DNA of 64,000 bases, taken from assembly GCF_001649575.2 (NCBI RefSeq), contig NC_051452.1, positions 14,258,342 through 14,322,341 on the forward strand. The letters are read 5' to 3'. Of the stretch, positions 1-12,437 are shown piece after piece. The translations under genes were made by a program, and so were the position numbers. Numbering within the stretch: the stretch's first letter is position 1; every line of letters starts with the position of its first letter. This DNA is from Kryptolebias marmoratus. Its lineage: Eukaryota > Chordata > Actinopteri > Cyprinodontiformes > Rivulidae. The notes under the pieces were generated by a model, which was not told the origin of the DNA, made no database searches, and saw only the letters and a program-made list of their open reading frames with translations.

Positions 1-272
1 AGAGAACCGGGTTTTAAAGACAGGGGCTGATGAGGAAGTGGACACAGGTGAACTGATTAGCAAACGAGGGACAGGTGTGTGACAGGTGCAGGTGGGTGTG
101 GCAGGCTGACAGGGAGTGAACGGAGGACAGGTGAATAATGACAGAAAACACAGAGGGCACAGGGAGCAAAACTAAACATCAAACTAAACACAGGAACAAC
201 AAAGAAATCAAACAGAATTACAGAAACAATAAATCTAATACAAAAAAAACAAAAACCAAACAAATCCTGACA
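1..272 (-). repeat. LTR-like repeat, outer part cut by window edge
   Basis: Read on the minus strand this begins TGTCAGGATTTG and resembles the solo LTR at 18997-19429: same start, and a shared stretch around the CACAGGTG and GGCGTGGCAGG-like motifs. The other end lies outside the window, so no target duplication can be checked. Family assignment is by resemblance only. Confidence 0.5.
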
Positions 273-610
273 AAAAGAGCCGGTATCACTCCTGTGTTAG
301 CATCTCTCTTCTGGCTTCCTGTTAAATACAGAAAGTCTTTTGTTTGTTTTTAAAGCTTTGCATGGTCTGCCACCTGAATATCTGTCTGAACTTTTCTGCC
401 CTTATCCAAACTCTGGATCTCTTAGATCTTCTGAACAACTCCTTTCAGATGATCCACGCTCTCGACTGGTCAGTAAGGGAGATCGGGTCTTTGCTGTAGA
501 GTTGTCTTCCCAAACTGTGGAGCGGTATTCCACTCAGAATCTGTTGAAGCTTTTAAAACACCTCTTAAGACACATTTATCTTTTTTGGCTTTTAATTGAA
601 GAAGAATAAA
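273..610 (+). mobile_element. L2-like LINE, C-terminal remnant of reverse transcriptase ORF
   Basis: The plus strand encodes the C-terminal tail typical of fish L2/Rex-type non-LTR retrotransposons: an ITPVLASLFWLPV motif, then FKALHGLPPEYL, then LRSSEQ, in two overlapping frames with a frameshift near 350. The catalytic reverse transcriptase region is absent, so this is a 5'-truncated dead copy. The same domain, from other copies, is seen on the minus strand at 12.4-13.0 kb and 42.3-43.0 kb. Confidence 0.7.
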
Positions 611-1402
611 ACAGATCATATCATCATCCAGTGGAGATCATACTTGTTATTATTTAGACACCATGCATCCTCCTTGGTGAGCCTCATTTCAGCTGCTTCT
701 GGATCAGTGTGGTGATTTGGAGTTTGCACTTCCTGGTAGGCCGTCCTGGCTTGGTAATTGGCAGAGAAGTCTCCACCCTCTTCACACCTGCGGAGGATTT
801 TGCTCATCAGGAGAGTTGGGTACTTAAGGCCGTGGTGGGAACCAGACTAGTGCTGGAGCATTGTTTTGCCTTAGAGGTAAAGTACTCAGTCTCTTGCCTT
901 AATCTTGTGTTGAAAGTCCATCTTCTGAGACGTGTCTCTGTTCCTGTTTCCTTTGTCAGCCTTACCTGTGTACCCTTGTGGATCCAGTCTGGTTTGTGCC
1001 CAGAGCCCGTCACGAGCTAAGTACCCAGAGTCACTTACCTGTGCCTGTCTGCCATCCATCCTGCTTCAACCTGTGGAGGACGCCTACTCTCTGCCATCTG
1101 GAAAACCTACCAACCTGGAACATTGCTACCAGGAAGTACCCATCTCGTCCACTCACCTCCACGTCGAACCTCGCTCGCCTTTCCATAAGAAACTCTCACC
1201 CAGAAACAATCGTCTTGTTTGTTACCTGTCAGCATCTGTGGAGATCACCAAGATACTTACACCCGCCCTCTCTTTCAGACTCCGGCTCCAGTTCTGCCTT
1301 GCATTATTTTGTCACTGTAAATCAAACCACTTACCTTAACGCTGGTCTCACGTGTTTGTGTAACGCCGAGCTGCTCTCTTGAAATACATTAAAATCCTGA
1401 CA
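611..1402 (+). repeat. Unclassified interspersed repeat with LTR-like 3' end
   Basis: No credible coding sequence; the open frames here have no recognisable domain. The segment is C/T-rich in its second half and ends with a polyadenylation-like ATTAAA followed by TCCTGACA at 1402, which is how many fish LTRs end on the sense strand. The 5' boundary is not resolved. After 1402 the sequence switches to one also found, inverted, near 20.1 kb. Confidence 0.35.
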
Positions 1403-1659
1403 TTAATGTACAAAACTGTTCAGATCAAATTACTGAACGCTACATTAGTGAGATGAAAACTAAAAATATAAAATAAACAAACAGAGATTTTCAATTAAAG
1501 TTTAATGACAGTGATCCAAAGGGTTTAAAAAACTTAAAAACATGGAGTAGAAATTTTATGCAAAAGAGAAAAATATGATTTTTAAACATTTAAAAAAAAA
1601 ATTAAACCATCTTCTAAAATATTCAATTGAACATTGTGGTGAATCATGTTACAGTTAAG
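1403..1659. other. Non-coding, AT-rich; start duplicated at 20.1 kb
   Basis: The first ~28 bases match, in inverse orientation, sequence near 20097-20125, with a weaker relative near 26096. The rest is AT-rich with no gene seen. Confidence 0.5.
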
Positions 1660-1965
1660 AAAAAAAAAAAAGAGAAACACAACATCCTGATATTCACTGG
1701 GAAGCTTCGACTGGAACCAGACAGAAAAACAACATCTGGATCCTAGAATAATCCCAGCTTCCATCTTTAAAGGACTGAAGGAGGAAGAAGTTTCCAAGGA
1801 ATCGTTTCAGAAAGAAACAGATTGAATCCATGAATCTGAAAACGTGTTTCTGAGTGAAAGAGACAGACATGTACAGACTGAACTATCTGTTCAACAGAGA
1901 GAGGGTTTCTCTGCCAGGAGGAGACTCTTTACATCAAACTCAACACAGAAACACTGAAGAACCAG
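1660..1965 (+). repeat. Duplicated block T, copy 1
   Basis: About 290 bp present again in inverse orientation at 16754-17042 with only scattered differences. It contains a short open frame (MKETDMYRLNY...) in both copies but no domain I recognise. Both copies run into a 100-N gap at the same base (here ...GAACCAG, there CTGGTTC...), so the block continues beyond what is assembled. Confidence 0.75.
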
Positions 1966-2065
1966 NNNNNNNNNNNNNNNNNNNNNNNNNNNNNNNNNNN
2001 NNNNNNNNNNNNNNNNNNNNNNNNNNNNNNNNNNNNNNNNNNNNNNNNNNNNNNNNNNNNNNNNN
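1966..2065. other. Assembly gap, 100 N
   Basis: Exactly 100 N, the common placeholder for a join of unknown length. Sequence on the two sides should not be assumed contiguous. Confidence 0.95.
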
Positions 2066-2660
2066 TGTTAGACGATGATCCGATGCATGTAAAATTAATA
2101 AGGTGACGAAAAACTCCGGTGGCCCCCCCACCTAGAAAATGAATCCGGCGCCACTGATTGACACCTTGATTTCATCTTGGGGGCCGAGAGGTCTGAGAAA
2201 GGAGGGTAAATCCTTAGGTTGGTATCACACCGTGATTGTTTCTGCATTCTTTTAGACTGCTGCAAAAGGGGTCTGCTATCTCTTCTCTTGATAAGATCAG
2301 AGAGCCATCTGGGTTTCTTTTTTCTTAAACACTGGTGAGTTAATTTAGGTGAAATCCTCCCCCTTTGCAGAGGCCTGTTGATGCAAACAGTCTGGGAAGG
2401 AAGAATTTGTGGATTGGGAGTTATCTGGTGTTTCCATAGTCCCTAAATCCGCTGTGTGACCGTACAATTGAATCAGACAGGAGGCAGCGGCGCCAGATTC
2501 ATGTTTGAGATGGGGGGGCCATTGGAGTGTTTTGTCACCTTGCACTCTTTGTTTGTGCGCACCTTGAATGTCAGGTGCACACGTTCAGTTTTGTTAGTGG
2601 GTACTTTCACAGCCATTAGGTCTGGAAAAACTTTCAATAAGTCTTTCTTTTAAAAATGTA
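2066..2660. repeat. Two hAT-like element ends facing away from each other
   Basis: A ~60-bp segment starting CAGCGGCGCC at 2485 on the plus strand is matched by CAGTGGCGCC at about 2150 on the minus strand; both continue with GGGGGGGCCA and a GTCACCT motif. The CAGTGGCG start resembles fish hAT termini. Because each runs outward, they are probably the ends of two different insertions rather than one element. No transposase is visible. Confidence 0.4.
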
Positions 2661-2855
2661 CATGTAACAAAACTGCAGTCATGAACAAGGTGTTCTTTTT
2701 TCACAGAGTTGTGTAGATTGATATTTCTGTGTTTATCAATAGTAAAGTGTGTTATTAGTGAAATGAATAGTGTCTCTTTTGTTTGTCACCCTTAGTGCTC
2801 ACTTGTTTGTCAAGATGTACATTTTTTGGTGTTTTACTGAAGTAAACACACTTTT

Positions 2856-4250
2856 TTGGACATTTTCTTTTTGAAAAAGGGATTTTTCATGGCTGTCCAG
2901 AAGGTCTGGGCAGTTCTTCCAATTGTTTATCCCTTTCTTCTGTTCCTCTCCTTGTTCTGTTCCGTGGTGTGTTTAGTGGATTTCCTAGCTGACTTGACAA
3001 AAGCCCAATTGGGATACCCACATGTTTGGAGAGCTTTTTTGATGTGTNTTCTGTTCCTTTTCCTTCCCTTCTGTCTTCGTGGGGACGTGTTCAGCCCGAT
3101 GCTGTAGCGTTCTGATAACAGAGAGTTTGTGTTCCAGAAGGTGGTGAGAGTCAAACAGAAGGTACTGATCTGTGTGGGTTGGTTTTCTGTAGACTTCAAT
3201 GTTGAGACTGTCCTCTTTTACCATGTGAACCAGACAGTCCAAAAAAGCAGCTTATTTTCGTAGGCATCTTCTCTGGTAAACTTGATGTTGTTGTCGAACA
3301 AGATGATGTGTCTGGTAACGGCTTCAACTTCTTTCGCTTGAATTTTGACCCAGGTATCATCCACATATCTGAACCAATGGCTTGGTGTAGTTCCCTCAAA
3401 CGAGTTCAGGGCTCTCTGCTCCACTTCCTCCATGTATAGATTGGCCACAATCGGTGACACTGGAGATCCTATAGCGCAACCATACTTCTGTCTGTAAAAA
3501 CTGTCATTAAACTTGAAATAAGTGGTGGAAAGGCAGAGGTCCAGCAGGGTGCAGATCTGATCTGGAGTGAAGTTGGTCCTGTTGTTCAAATCCTTGTCTT
3601 GTAAGAGTCGTTTTCTGCTGACGGTTTCCACTGCTTCTGATGTATGCAAGTGAAAAGAGAAGTAACATCAAATGATACCAGAGTTTCTCCTGGAGCTAGC
3701 TTCAAATGTTGAATTTTGTTGACAAAGTCAACAGAGTTCTTTATGTGATGGGGTGTGTTTCCAACAAGAGGAGTTAAATACCAGCCAGATGTTTTGCAAT
3801 GTTGTATGTCACTGAGTTCATGCTGCTGACGATGGTTCTGAGAGGTGTTCCTTCCTTGTGTATTTTGGGGAGTCCATACAGGCGGGGAGTGGCTTCCCTC
3901 GGGTATAATCTGTAGTACAAAGATCGATTGATAGTTTTGTCCTTCTCCAGTTAAACAGAGGAGGAGGTCTCAGATTCCATCTTTTCAAAAACATATAATG
4001 GAGCTTTATCCCCAGTCAGTTTCACTCCAATCAACACCTGCACTCATGTGACCAGAGGGGCCCATCAGTGAGTCAGACAAACAAGGATTCTAACGTGCCT
4101 CTATTGTTAGGAGAGTGAGAACAATTTGCAAACAATCCAGCTTACATCACATCTCAGCTTTAAAAGCTCAACTCTGCACTCTCTATTTCTGAATTGAGAA
4201 AGCTCCTCGGATGAGAAGCGAAATGTCTTCAACTACAGAATAGAAGTCCA
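2856..4250 (-). mobile_element. Penelope-like retroelement (Neptune/Poseidon type), degenerate
   Basis: On the minus strand, broken frames encode a Penelope-type reverse transcriptase: an RLYGLPKIHKEGTPLRTIVSS segment (near 3.8-3.9 kb), a GSPVSPIVANLYMEE segment and the catalytic YVDD at 3356-3367, then FLDCLVH and VYRKPTHTDQYL near 3.2 kb. Penelope elements encode a reverse transcriptase followed by a GIY-YIG endonuclease; the endonuclease is not convincing here. Stops and several frameshifts show the copy is dead. The GATGAGAAGCGAAA-type sequence near 4210 resembles fish Penelope termini. It lies just downstream of the last LRR exon of gene A. Confidence 0.8.
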
Positions 4251-5003
4251 GTTTTGCTTTTTAACCTTTTTTGAATTGTCTTTAAAAGAAGAAAAGCAGA
4301 AGTTTCTTGGGGAGGAGATAGTTCATAGCTCTCTGGAGGTCTGAGATTGGCCTACATCAGTGATTTCTGAATGACATGCATCCAAAAATTGAAACAGACC
4401 TGCCACAGGTCCTGAGGAGGACACCATCCAGTCTGCTTCTTCATCTCCACTTTGAAGTGCAATCACATCATCAAGCTGCTATTTAGTCCAACATCCACAC
4501 TGTTATTGAAACTGATTGATCATCTGATGGATAATCAGCAGCTTTTCAGCATCTATCAGCTCTGCTGCTTGGACAAGATGAGCTGCAGCAACTTCATCTG
4601 CTTAAAGATCTGCTTTCAAAGGCAGAGAGTCAGAAAGCTGAGACTCACAACAACACAATGAACAGTCAAGCACACAGATGGTTTTCCACATCCAAACACA
4701 GCTACTGTCACATACTGCTATCATTTCTGTGCACACATAAATGCTGACTAACAGAATGTTGTTCCTGCAGAACTCTTCACCTTGGAGACTGCCTACAGAA
4801 CACAAATATTTGCTGTTTCTATTCAAGCAGAGTTTCTTCAGGAAGAAAAGGAAAAACTGCTCCTTTTTGCCTGATTGTTCGTATAAGCCTCATATCCAGC
4901 ATGAAGCAGAAAGACAGTGCTGGTTGAAGAACAGAGAACATGTTTCCATGTTTCTTCCTTCTCTATCAGACATTGTGTGCGTCTGCACCAGGTCTCTCCA
5001 TAC
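4251..5003. other. 3' flank or last intron of gene A; no exon recognised
   Basis: This follows the donor of the last visible LRR exon of gene A. I searched the minus strand for a further LRR exon or a B30.2/SPRY exon, the usual 3' exon of fish NLR-C genes, and see none before the Penelope-like element. Confidence 0.5.
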
Positions 5004-5177
5004 CTGAGAGTGTCCAGTCTCCAGAGTGGATCCTTCAGTCCAGCTGAGAGCAGCTTCACTCCTGAGTCTCCTGGATGGTTGTAGCTCAGGTCCAGCTCTC
5101 TCAGATGGAAGGGGTTGGAGCTCAGAGCTGAGGCTAGAGATGCACAGCCTTCCTCTGTGATCAGACAGCCTGATAGC
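5004..5177 (-). CDS. Gene A exon 8, LRR exon, last one seen
   Basis: 174 bp. It encodes [18 protein letters not shown] and [18 protein letters not shown], ending RLDTLR in phase 2 at a GTATGG donor. Phase 2 means a further exon is required, but none is recognised downstream. Confidence 0.85.
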
Positions 5178-8100
5178 CTGCACACACACAAACAGCCTAT
5201 TAGACTCATTAAGTTCTAGTTCAGTTAATATTATTAGGAGAGGGAGACAAAAACAAACAAACAAAAAATATTTACAGTGTTTGTTCTGTTAATAAATAAT
5301 CAAACCACATTTCACACAGTCATCAGTTAAACATGTTGGTTTATCTTGATTTAATTGCGTTTGGCATCTTTGGGAACTGAAACAAATCTCTAATTAGCAG
5401 ATTGATGGTTTTACATATCACAAAACAGGAGTCAAGAAAAACATGCTAAACACTGCTGAGTAAATCTAACGTTTAGAATCAGAGTCAGTAATAATAGATC
5501 TCCACCAGGAAGAAAGAAGTCCAACCCAGGACTCTGATCCTGACCTGAGAGTCTCCAGGTGACAGTGTGGACTCCTCAGGGCAGCAGAAAGCAGCTTCAC
5601 TCCTGAATCCTGCAGGTTGTTGTTACTCAGGTCCAGTTCTTTGAGACCGGAGGACTGGGAGCAGAGGACTGAGGACAGAACTTCACAACTCCTCTCTGAC
5701 AGGTTACAGAAATTCAGCCTGAGACAATGACAGAAAAAACTATTATTGGTTTGAAAATTTACTTCAATAGGTAAAGTAAATTAATGTTCACATGTTTTTT
5801 GTCTCAAAAAAAAATGCTGTGAAATAAAACATATTAAAAGACATGGAATTTTTTTTTACTCAAATTAAGCTTTTTAATATTTTTATCAAAATGTTTAAAA
5901 CATAAATGATTAAGTGTTTACTTACAGAGCTTTGTTGGAGGCTTTAACCACTGGCAGCAGCCTTAGAATAACCTCCTTGTCAGTAGAATATTTCTTTGGA
6001 TCAAATTCATCCAGATCTTTTCCTGATGTTAGTAAGATGAAGACCAGAGCTGACCACTGAGCAGGAGACAGTTTATCTCTGGAGAGACTTCCTGAACTCA
6101 GAGACTGTTGGATCTCCTCCACTAGAGAACCATCATTCAGTTCATTCAGACAGTGGAACAGATTGATGCTTTTCTCTGCAGACAGATTCTCACTGATCTT
6201 CTTCTTGATGTACTGGACTNNNNNNNNNNNNNNNNNNNNNNNNNNNNNNNNNNNNNNNNNNNNNNNNNNNNNNNNNNNNNNNNNNNNNNNNNNNNNNNNN
6301 NTGTTTGATGTTCTTCCATCAGGTTGACTCCAGAGTTGATGAAGGTCAGATGGACATGAAGAGCAGCCAGAAACTCCTGAACACTCAGATGGACGAAGCA
6401 GAACACCTTGTCCTGGTACAGCCCTCTCTCCTCTTTAAATATCTGTGTGAACACTCCTGAGTACACTGAGGCTGCTCTGATATCGATGCCACACTCTGTC
6501 AGGTCTGATTCATAGAAGATCAGGTTTCCTTTCTGCAGCTGCTCAAAAGCCAGTTTTCCCAGAGACTCAATCATCTCCCTGCTCTCTGGACTCCAGTGTG
6601 GATCTGTCTCAGCTCCTCCATCATACTTGACCTTCTTGATTTTGGTCTGAACTACCAGGAAGTGGATGTACATCTCAGTCAGGGTTTTGGGCAGCTCTCC
6701 TCTCTCTCTGGTTTTCAACACATCCACCAGAACTGTAGCAGTGATCCAGCAGAAGACTGGGATGTGGCACATGATATGGAGGCTTTGTGATGTCTTGATG
6801 TGGGAAATGATCCTGCTGGCCTGCGCCTTATCTCTGGATCTCTTCCTGAAGTACTCCTCCTTCTGTGGGTCAGTGAACCCTCTGACCTCTGTCACCATGC
6901 CAACACACTCATCAGGGATCTGATTGGCTGCTGCAGGTCGTGTAGTTATCCAAAGGCGAGCAGATGGAAGCAGGTTCCCACTGATGAGGTTTGTCAGCAG
7001 CACATCCACTGAGGTGGACTCTGTAACATCAGTCAGGATCTGATTGTTGTGGAAGTCCAGAGGAAGTCGACACTCATCCAGACCATCAAAGATGAACACA
7101 AGCTGGAAATCTTCAAAGCTGCNNNNNNNNNNNNNNNNNNNNNNNNNNNNNNNNNNNNNNNNNNNNNNNNNNNNNNNNNNNNNNNNNNNNNNNNNNNNNN
7201 NNNNNNNNNNNNNNNNNNNNNNNNNNNNNNNNNNNNNNNNNNNNNNNNNNNNNNNNNNNNNNNNNNNNNNNNNNNNNNNNNNNNNNNNNNNNNNNNNNNN
7301 NNNNNNNNNNNNNNNNNNNNNNNNNNNNNNNNNNNNNNNNNNNNNNNNNNNNNNNNNNNNNNNNNNNNNNNNNNNNNNNNNNNNNNNNNNNNNNNNNNNN
7401 NNNNNNNNNNNNNNNNNNNNNNNNNNNNNNNNNNNNNNNNNNNNNNNNNNNNNNNNNNNNNNNNNNNNNNNNNNNNNNNNNNNNNNNNNNNNNNNNNNNN
7501 NNNNNTCTTCAGCCCAGTCCAGAGTGAACTTCTGTGTTAGGACTGTTTTCCCAATGCCAGCCACTCCCTTTGTCATCACTGTTCTGATTGGTTCCTGTCT
7601 TCCAGGTGGGAGTTTAAAGATGTCTTCTTGTCTGATTGTCGTTTCTGGTCTGTGTGGTTTCCTGGATGCTGTTTCAATCTGTCTGACCTCATGTTCATCA
7701 TTGACCTCTCCAGTCCCTCCCTCTGTGATGTAGAGCTCTGTGTAGATCTGATTCAGAAGGGTTGGGTTTCCTGCTTTAGCAATCCCCTCAAACACACACT
7801 GGAACTTCTTCTTCAGACAAGATTTAAGGTTATGTTGACACAGTGTAGAAACTTGTTCTGAAAGAACAAAATACTAACAATAAATAAAACCTTAAATGTA
7901 TCTTAATAATTAAAACTCAAGGGTTAAATGTTTAGAGAAATCCTCTTACTGCTCTGCAGATGGTCAGCCAGCTCCTCCTGCTTCATCTTCCTCAGGAAGT
8001 AAACTGTGATCTTCATCAACGCCTCTCTGCTGCTCTTCCTCTGCTCTTCATCCTCACGCTCCAACACCTCCTCATCCTCCCTCTGACTCTCTGAGTAATC

Positions 8101-11100
8101 TGGACTCAGAACCTTCTGGATCTTCTTCAGCTCGTTCTTCACAAAAGTGACCATGTTGTCCTCCAGCAGCTGGAACAGAATAATATCTGAATGACACATC
8201 AGACTGAAATCATGGAGCCAAACATCAGATCCATGTTGGACAGACTGACAGTCCACTGGTATACAAAGTGCAGCATGGAGATGACTGTGAACACAACAGA
8301 TTGAAAAGTACTTGTTGTACATGTACATACCATAAATATGGAGTCCAGCTGTGTTTGATGCTGCTTGGCAGACTGAGCACTGGGAACCTCTGAGCTCTGC
8401 TGGTCCACTCTGTGGAGGAATCAGGAAGAATTAACTCCCATTCTGTCTGTCCACACAGAGACAAACACAAGCTAAAGGTCCATGTGGAGTCATGATCCAA
8501 AAACTATTTGTCCTCCTCCATCCAGCAACACCTGCCACCTGAGTGGAAGTTCCTACCTACACTCTGTTTGAACCAAAGGTCAAAGGTGACACCTGATGGA
8601 CAAACTTGACCTTCACACACTAAGAAACTTGTCCACTAAAACTACCCTCCCCTTTTGGCTGGTGTGAGCTGTCCATCATGTGTGTTGGACAGCGGAAGAA
8701 GGTGAACTCCCCAAACTTTGAATTCCCTGATCAATAGTACAACAAAAAGCCTTTATTTACAAACCACTTCAAGCTGGTTCTCAGACACTTTTTGGCCATT
8801 TCCATTCTGAAAGGATCAAGGCGTTAAATGAAGCTGAAGTCAGCATGCCTTTGACTTTTTTTTTTAAGGTAATGACAGTTCTGTAACAGTCAATATAAGA
8901 AAGGGAAAGTTGGCTTTGTGGCTCAACAGTGTAACATAGTGATAACCTGCAGCTTGTATAATCAGATTAGGAGATGTCTGACCAATGTTTTACATATAAC
9001 TTTTAGATATGTGAACATATCTAAATTCCACTCCATGTCTCCTTTGGTTTTACAATGTGTGCTTCTTTTAAGAAAGCTCACATTTTCGGATGTGACCATC
9101 TGTTAAAAATCAATGCCCTGGTTTAGCACTACATTACCCACGATGAACTTGTTTGTCTGTAGTTGCGCCCGCTTATAGTTTAGCAAGTTATTTTCTGTGT
9201 GGTGCAGTGCCATAAGAGCAACATCTACGGAGAAGGAATTGCCATCCACTGTCAATCCTTTGCTAATATTGCATGTATGAATGCTTTGTGCGTCTTTATG
9301 ATGTAGGTAGAGTTTTTTTGCCGTGTTATATCTGCCTATTACTAATGGAAGGATGTGCAGCAGCGCTTACCATGCACTCTGAAAATAGCCATTCAACATT
9401 CAGGATATGCTGGTCAGACCTGGCAGGCCCAAACGTATTGTGAGGGTCTGTTGGGAACATCTGGCGGAATCTCCTGTTAGGCAGAGCTTTAACTCCCACC
9501 ACCGGGAGAACTTTGAACATGTTACGGGGGAGGTGGGGGACATTGAATGAAGGCATGTTCCATGCCTTCATTGTTGAGGCGGCTTATCAGAGCTGTGGTC
9601 GCAAGGTAGTTGGTGCCTGTCGTTGCGGCAACCCTCAAACCCGCTGGTGGACACCAGCGGTGAGGGATGCTGTCAGGCTGAAGAAGGAGTCCTATTGGGC
9701 CTTCTTGGCCTGTGGGACTCCAGAAGCAGCTGACAGGTACTGGCAGTCCAGGCGGCATGCAGCTCGGGTGGTTGCTGAGGCAAAAACTCGGGCATGGGAG
9801 AAGTTTGGAGAGGCCATGGAAAAAGACTTCCGTACAGCTTCGAGGAGATTCTGGCCCACCATACGGCGTCTCAGGAGGGGAAAGCAGTGCAGTACCAACG
9901 CTGTTTATAGTGGGGGTGGTGTGCTGCTGACCTCGACTCTGGACGCCGTGGGTCGGTGGGCGGAATACTTCAAAGACCTTCTCAATCCCACCGGCACGTC
10001 TTTGGACTTTGGGTCGGGCTCTTCAATCTCTCCAATCTCTGGTGCTGAGGTCACCGAGGTGGCTAAAAAGCTCCTCGGTGGCAAGGCTCCAGGGGGTGGA
10101 TGAGATTCGCCTGGAGTTCCTTAAGGTTCTGGATGTTGTAGGGTTGTGTTGGCTAACGCAACTCTGCAATATTGGGTGGACATTGGGGGCAGTTCCCCTG
10201 AATTGGCAGACTGGGGTGGTGGTCCCCTTATTCAAAAAGGGGGACCGGAGAGTGTGTTCCAACTACAGAGGGATCACACTCTTAAGCCTCCCTGGTATGG
10301 TCTATTCGGGGATTCTGGAGAGGAGGGTCCATCGGATAGTCGAACCTCGGATTAAGGAAGAGCAGTGTGGTTTTTGTCCTGGTCGTGGAACTCTGGACCA
10401 GCTCTACACCCTCGGCAGGGTCCTTGAGGGTGCATGGGAGTTCGCCCAACCAGTCTACATGTGTGTTGTGGACTTGGAGAAGGCATTCGACCGTGTCCCT
10501 CGGGGAATCCTGTGGGGGGTACTCCGGGAGTATGGGGTACCGGGCCATTTGATACGGGCTGTTAGGTCCCTATATGACCGGTGTCAGAGCTTGGTCCGCA
10601 TTGCCGGCAGTAAGTCGGACTTGTTTCCGGTGAGAGTTGGACTCCGCCAAGGTTGCCCTTTGTCACTGATTCCGTTCATAACGTTTATGGACAGAATTTC
10701 TAGGCTTAGGATTGCGTCTCTGCTTTTTGCAGATGATGTGGTCCTATTGGCTTCATCAGGCCGTGATCTACAGCTTTCACTGGAGCGGTTCGCAGCAGAG
10801 TGTGAAGCAGCTGGGTTGAGGATCAGTGCCTATAAATCCAAGGCCATGGTCTTGAGCCGGAAAAGGGTAGAGTGCCTTCTCCGGGTCGGGGAAGATGTCC
10901 TGCCCCAAGTGGAGGAGTTTCAGTATCTCGGGGTCTTGTTCACGAATGGGGGAAACATGGAGCTGGAGATTGACAGGCAGATTGATGCAGCATCTGCAGT
11001 GAAGCGGGCACTGTACTGGTCTGTCGTGGTGAAGAGAGAGCTGAGTCAAGAGGCGAAACTCTCGATTTACCAGTCGATCTATGTTCCTACCCTCATCTAT

Positions 11101-12406
11101 GGTCACGAGCTTTGGGTAGTGACCAAAAGAACGAGATTGCGAATACAAGCGGCTGAAATGAGTTTTCTCTGCAGGGTGTCTGGGCTCTCCCTTAGAGATA
11201 GGGTGAGAAGCTCGGTCATCCAAGAGGGACTCAGAGTAGAGCTGCTGCTTCTCCAAATCGAGAGAAGCCATTCTTAAAGGTGCTATTGTCCATTTACAAA
11301 TCAACAACCTAAAAAAATATGAAAAATTAATTCATGAAAGTTTTGAACCTTCATTAATGAATCCAGCATCCAGGAAACAAAAGAGGTGTTGAGGAGAACT
11401 CAGCTATTAAGTGTTTCACATAAAATATGTTTTATACATTGCCTGTCCTAAATTCTGCAGCCAGCTGGTTGTAGAGGCCATCTGTCATCACTACATGAAC
11501 TGCAAAGCTGGTTTACTTTTTTATATGTGGGCTGCTCACTCCGTGGCTGAAAGGTGTGACAGTGAAGGGTTGGCCTTAAAACTATGGAGTAAAATAACAG
11601 CCAAAAGATGTGTGCATGACTCTAACATTGGTATTTGTATATCAAAAAAAGTCTTGCACACGAAACTCAGCTGTCATACACATACGACTGAGAAATTGTG
11701 CAGATTAGTATCATTTTTATATGAATCTAAAAGCTGTGATTGCAAAGTCTTGTTATTACAAATACGACTACGAAGTCCTCTCTTCTGTGTGGACATGAAT
11801 TCATGTCTTTGTTTGTCTGGCTCATAAATGAGAGGCTTTGTTCCCATAAATGAAGGCATGTTACATTGTGTAAATAAAGTTGCTTGCACTGCTCACTTTT
11901 GAAGTTTTTGCTTGTGCTTATTTATCTGCTTATTTTTTGCTGAGGTTGAAACAGCATTTCATCCAACTTCATACTGTGTAGCAGAATGACAATAAAGCTT
12001 ATTTGATTTAATTTTATTTGAAATCACACCAAGACAGCCAGGAGGCCGTCTTAATAAACTAATTTTAGAAATTCAGATATTAATTTTTGAAAAATCTTAT
12101 AAAATTGAGTGTGAAACCAGTTTTTTTAACACTATTTCATGTTTTAATCTTATCAAAACCTAGAAAATACTAAAAGCAAACTGGATAGTTTTCTATACTT
12201 TTTACCATTGTGCATGATCCCTGCAGGCAATAGATTTATCAACTTCTCTGAAAACAATAACACAGTTAAACTATCCAATTTTAGCTGAAGGTTATGGTAG
12301 AGTCAGAATCCTGTATCTTTTCTAGACTACATCCAGCACACACTGCTTCACATCTGAACATAGAAATGTGTGAAATAGAGCTGAGCTCACATTAAACACA
12401 CGTTGG

Positions 12407-12437
<31 letters not shown>

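Noticed and set aside
597..1402. LTR with TTAAT duplication (592-596 and 1403-1407)
   Set aside because: The right flank belongs to a block copied at 20.1 kb, but the left flank does not match that copy, so the duplication is probably chance.
6146..6219. Apparent frameshift in gene A after the 6220 gap
   Set aside because: The N count is an estimate; the correct frame continues as [11 protein letters not shown] and gene B shows the true spacing is different.
7044..7733. Plus-strand frames over the gene A NACHT exon
   Set aside because: Antisense to the NACHT exon and spanning N; the minus strand carries the Walker motifs.
12411..12436. Short AATC tandem run as a possible CRISPR-like or satellite array
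   Set aside because: It is the simple-repeat tail of the L2-like LINE; no spacers.
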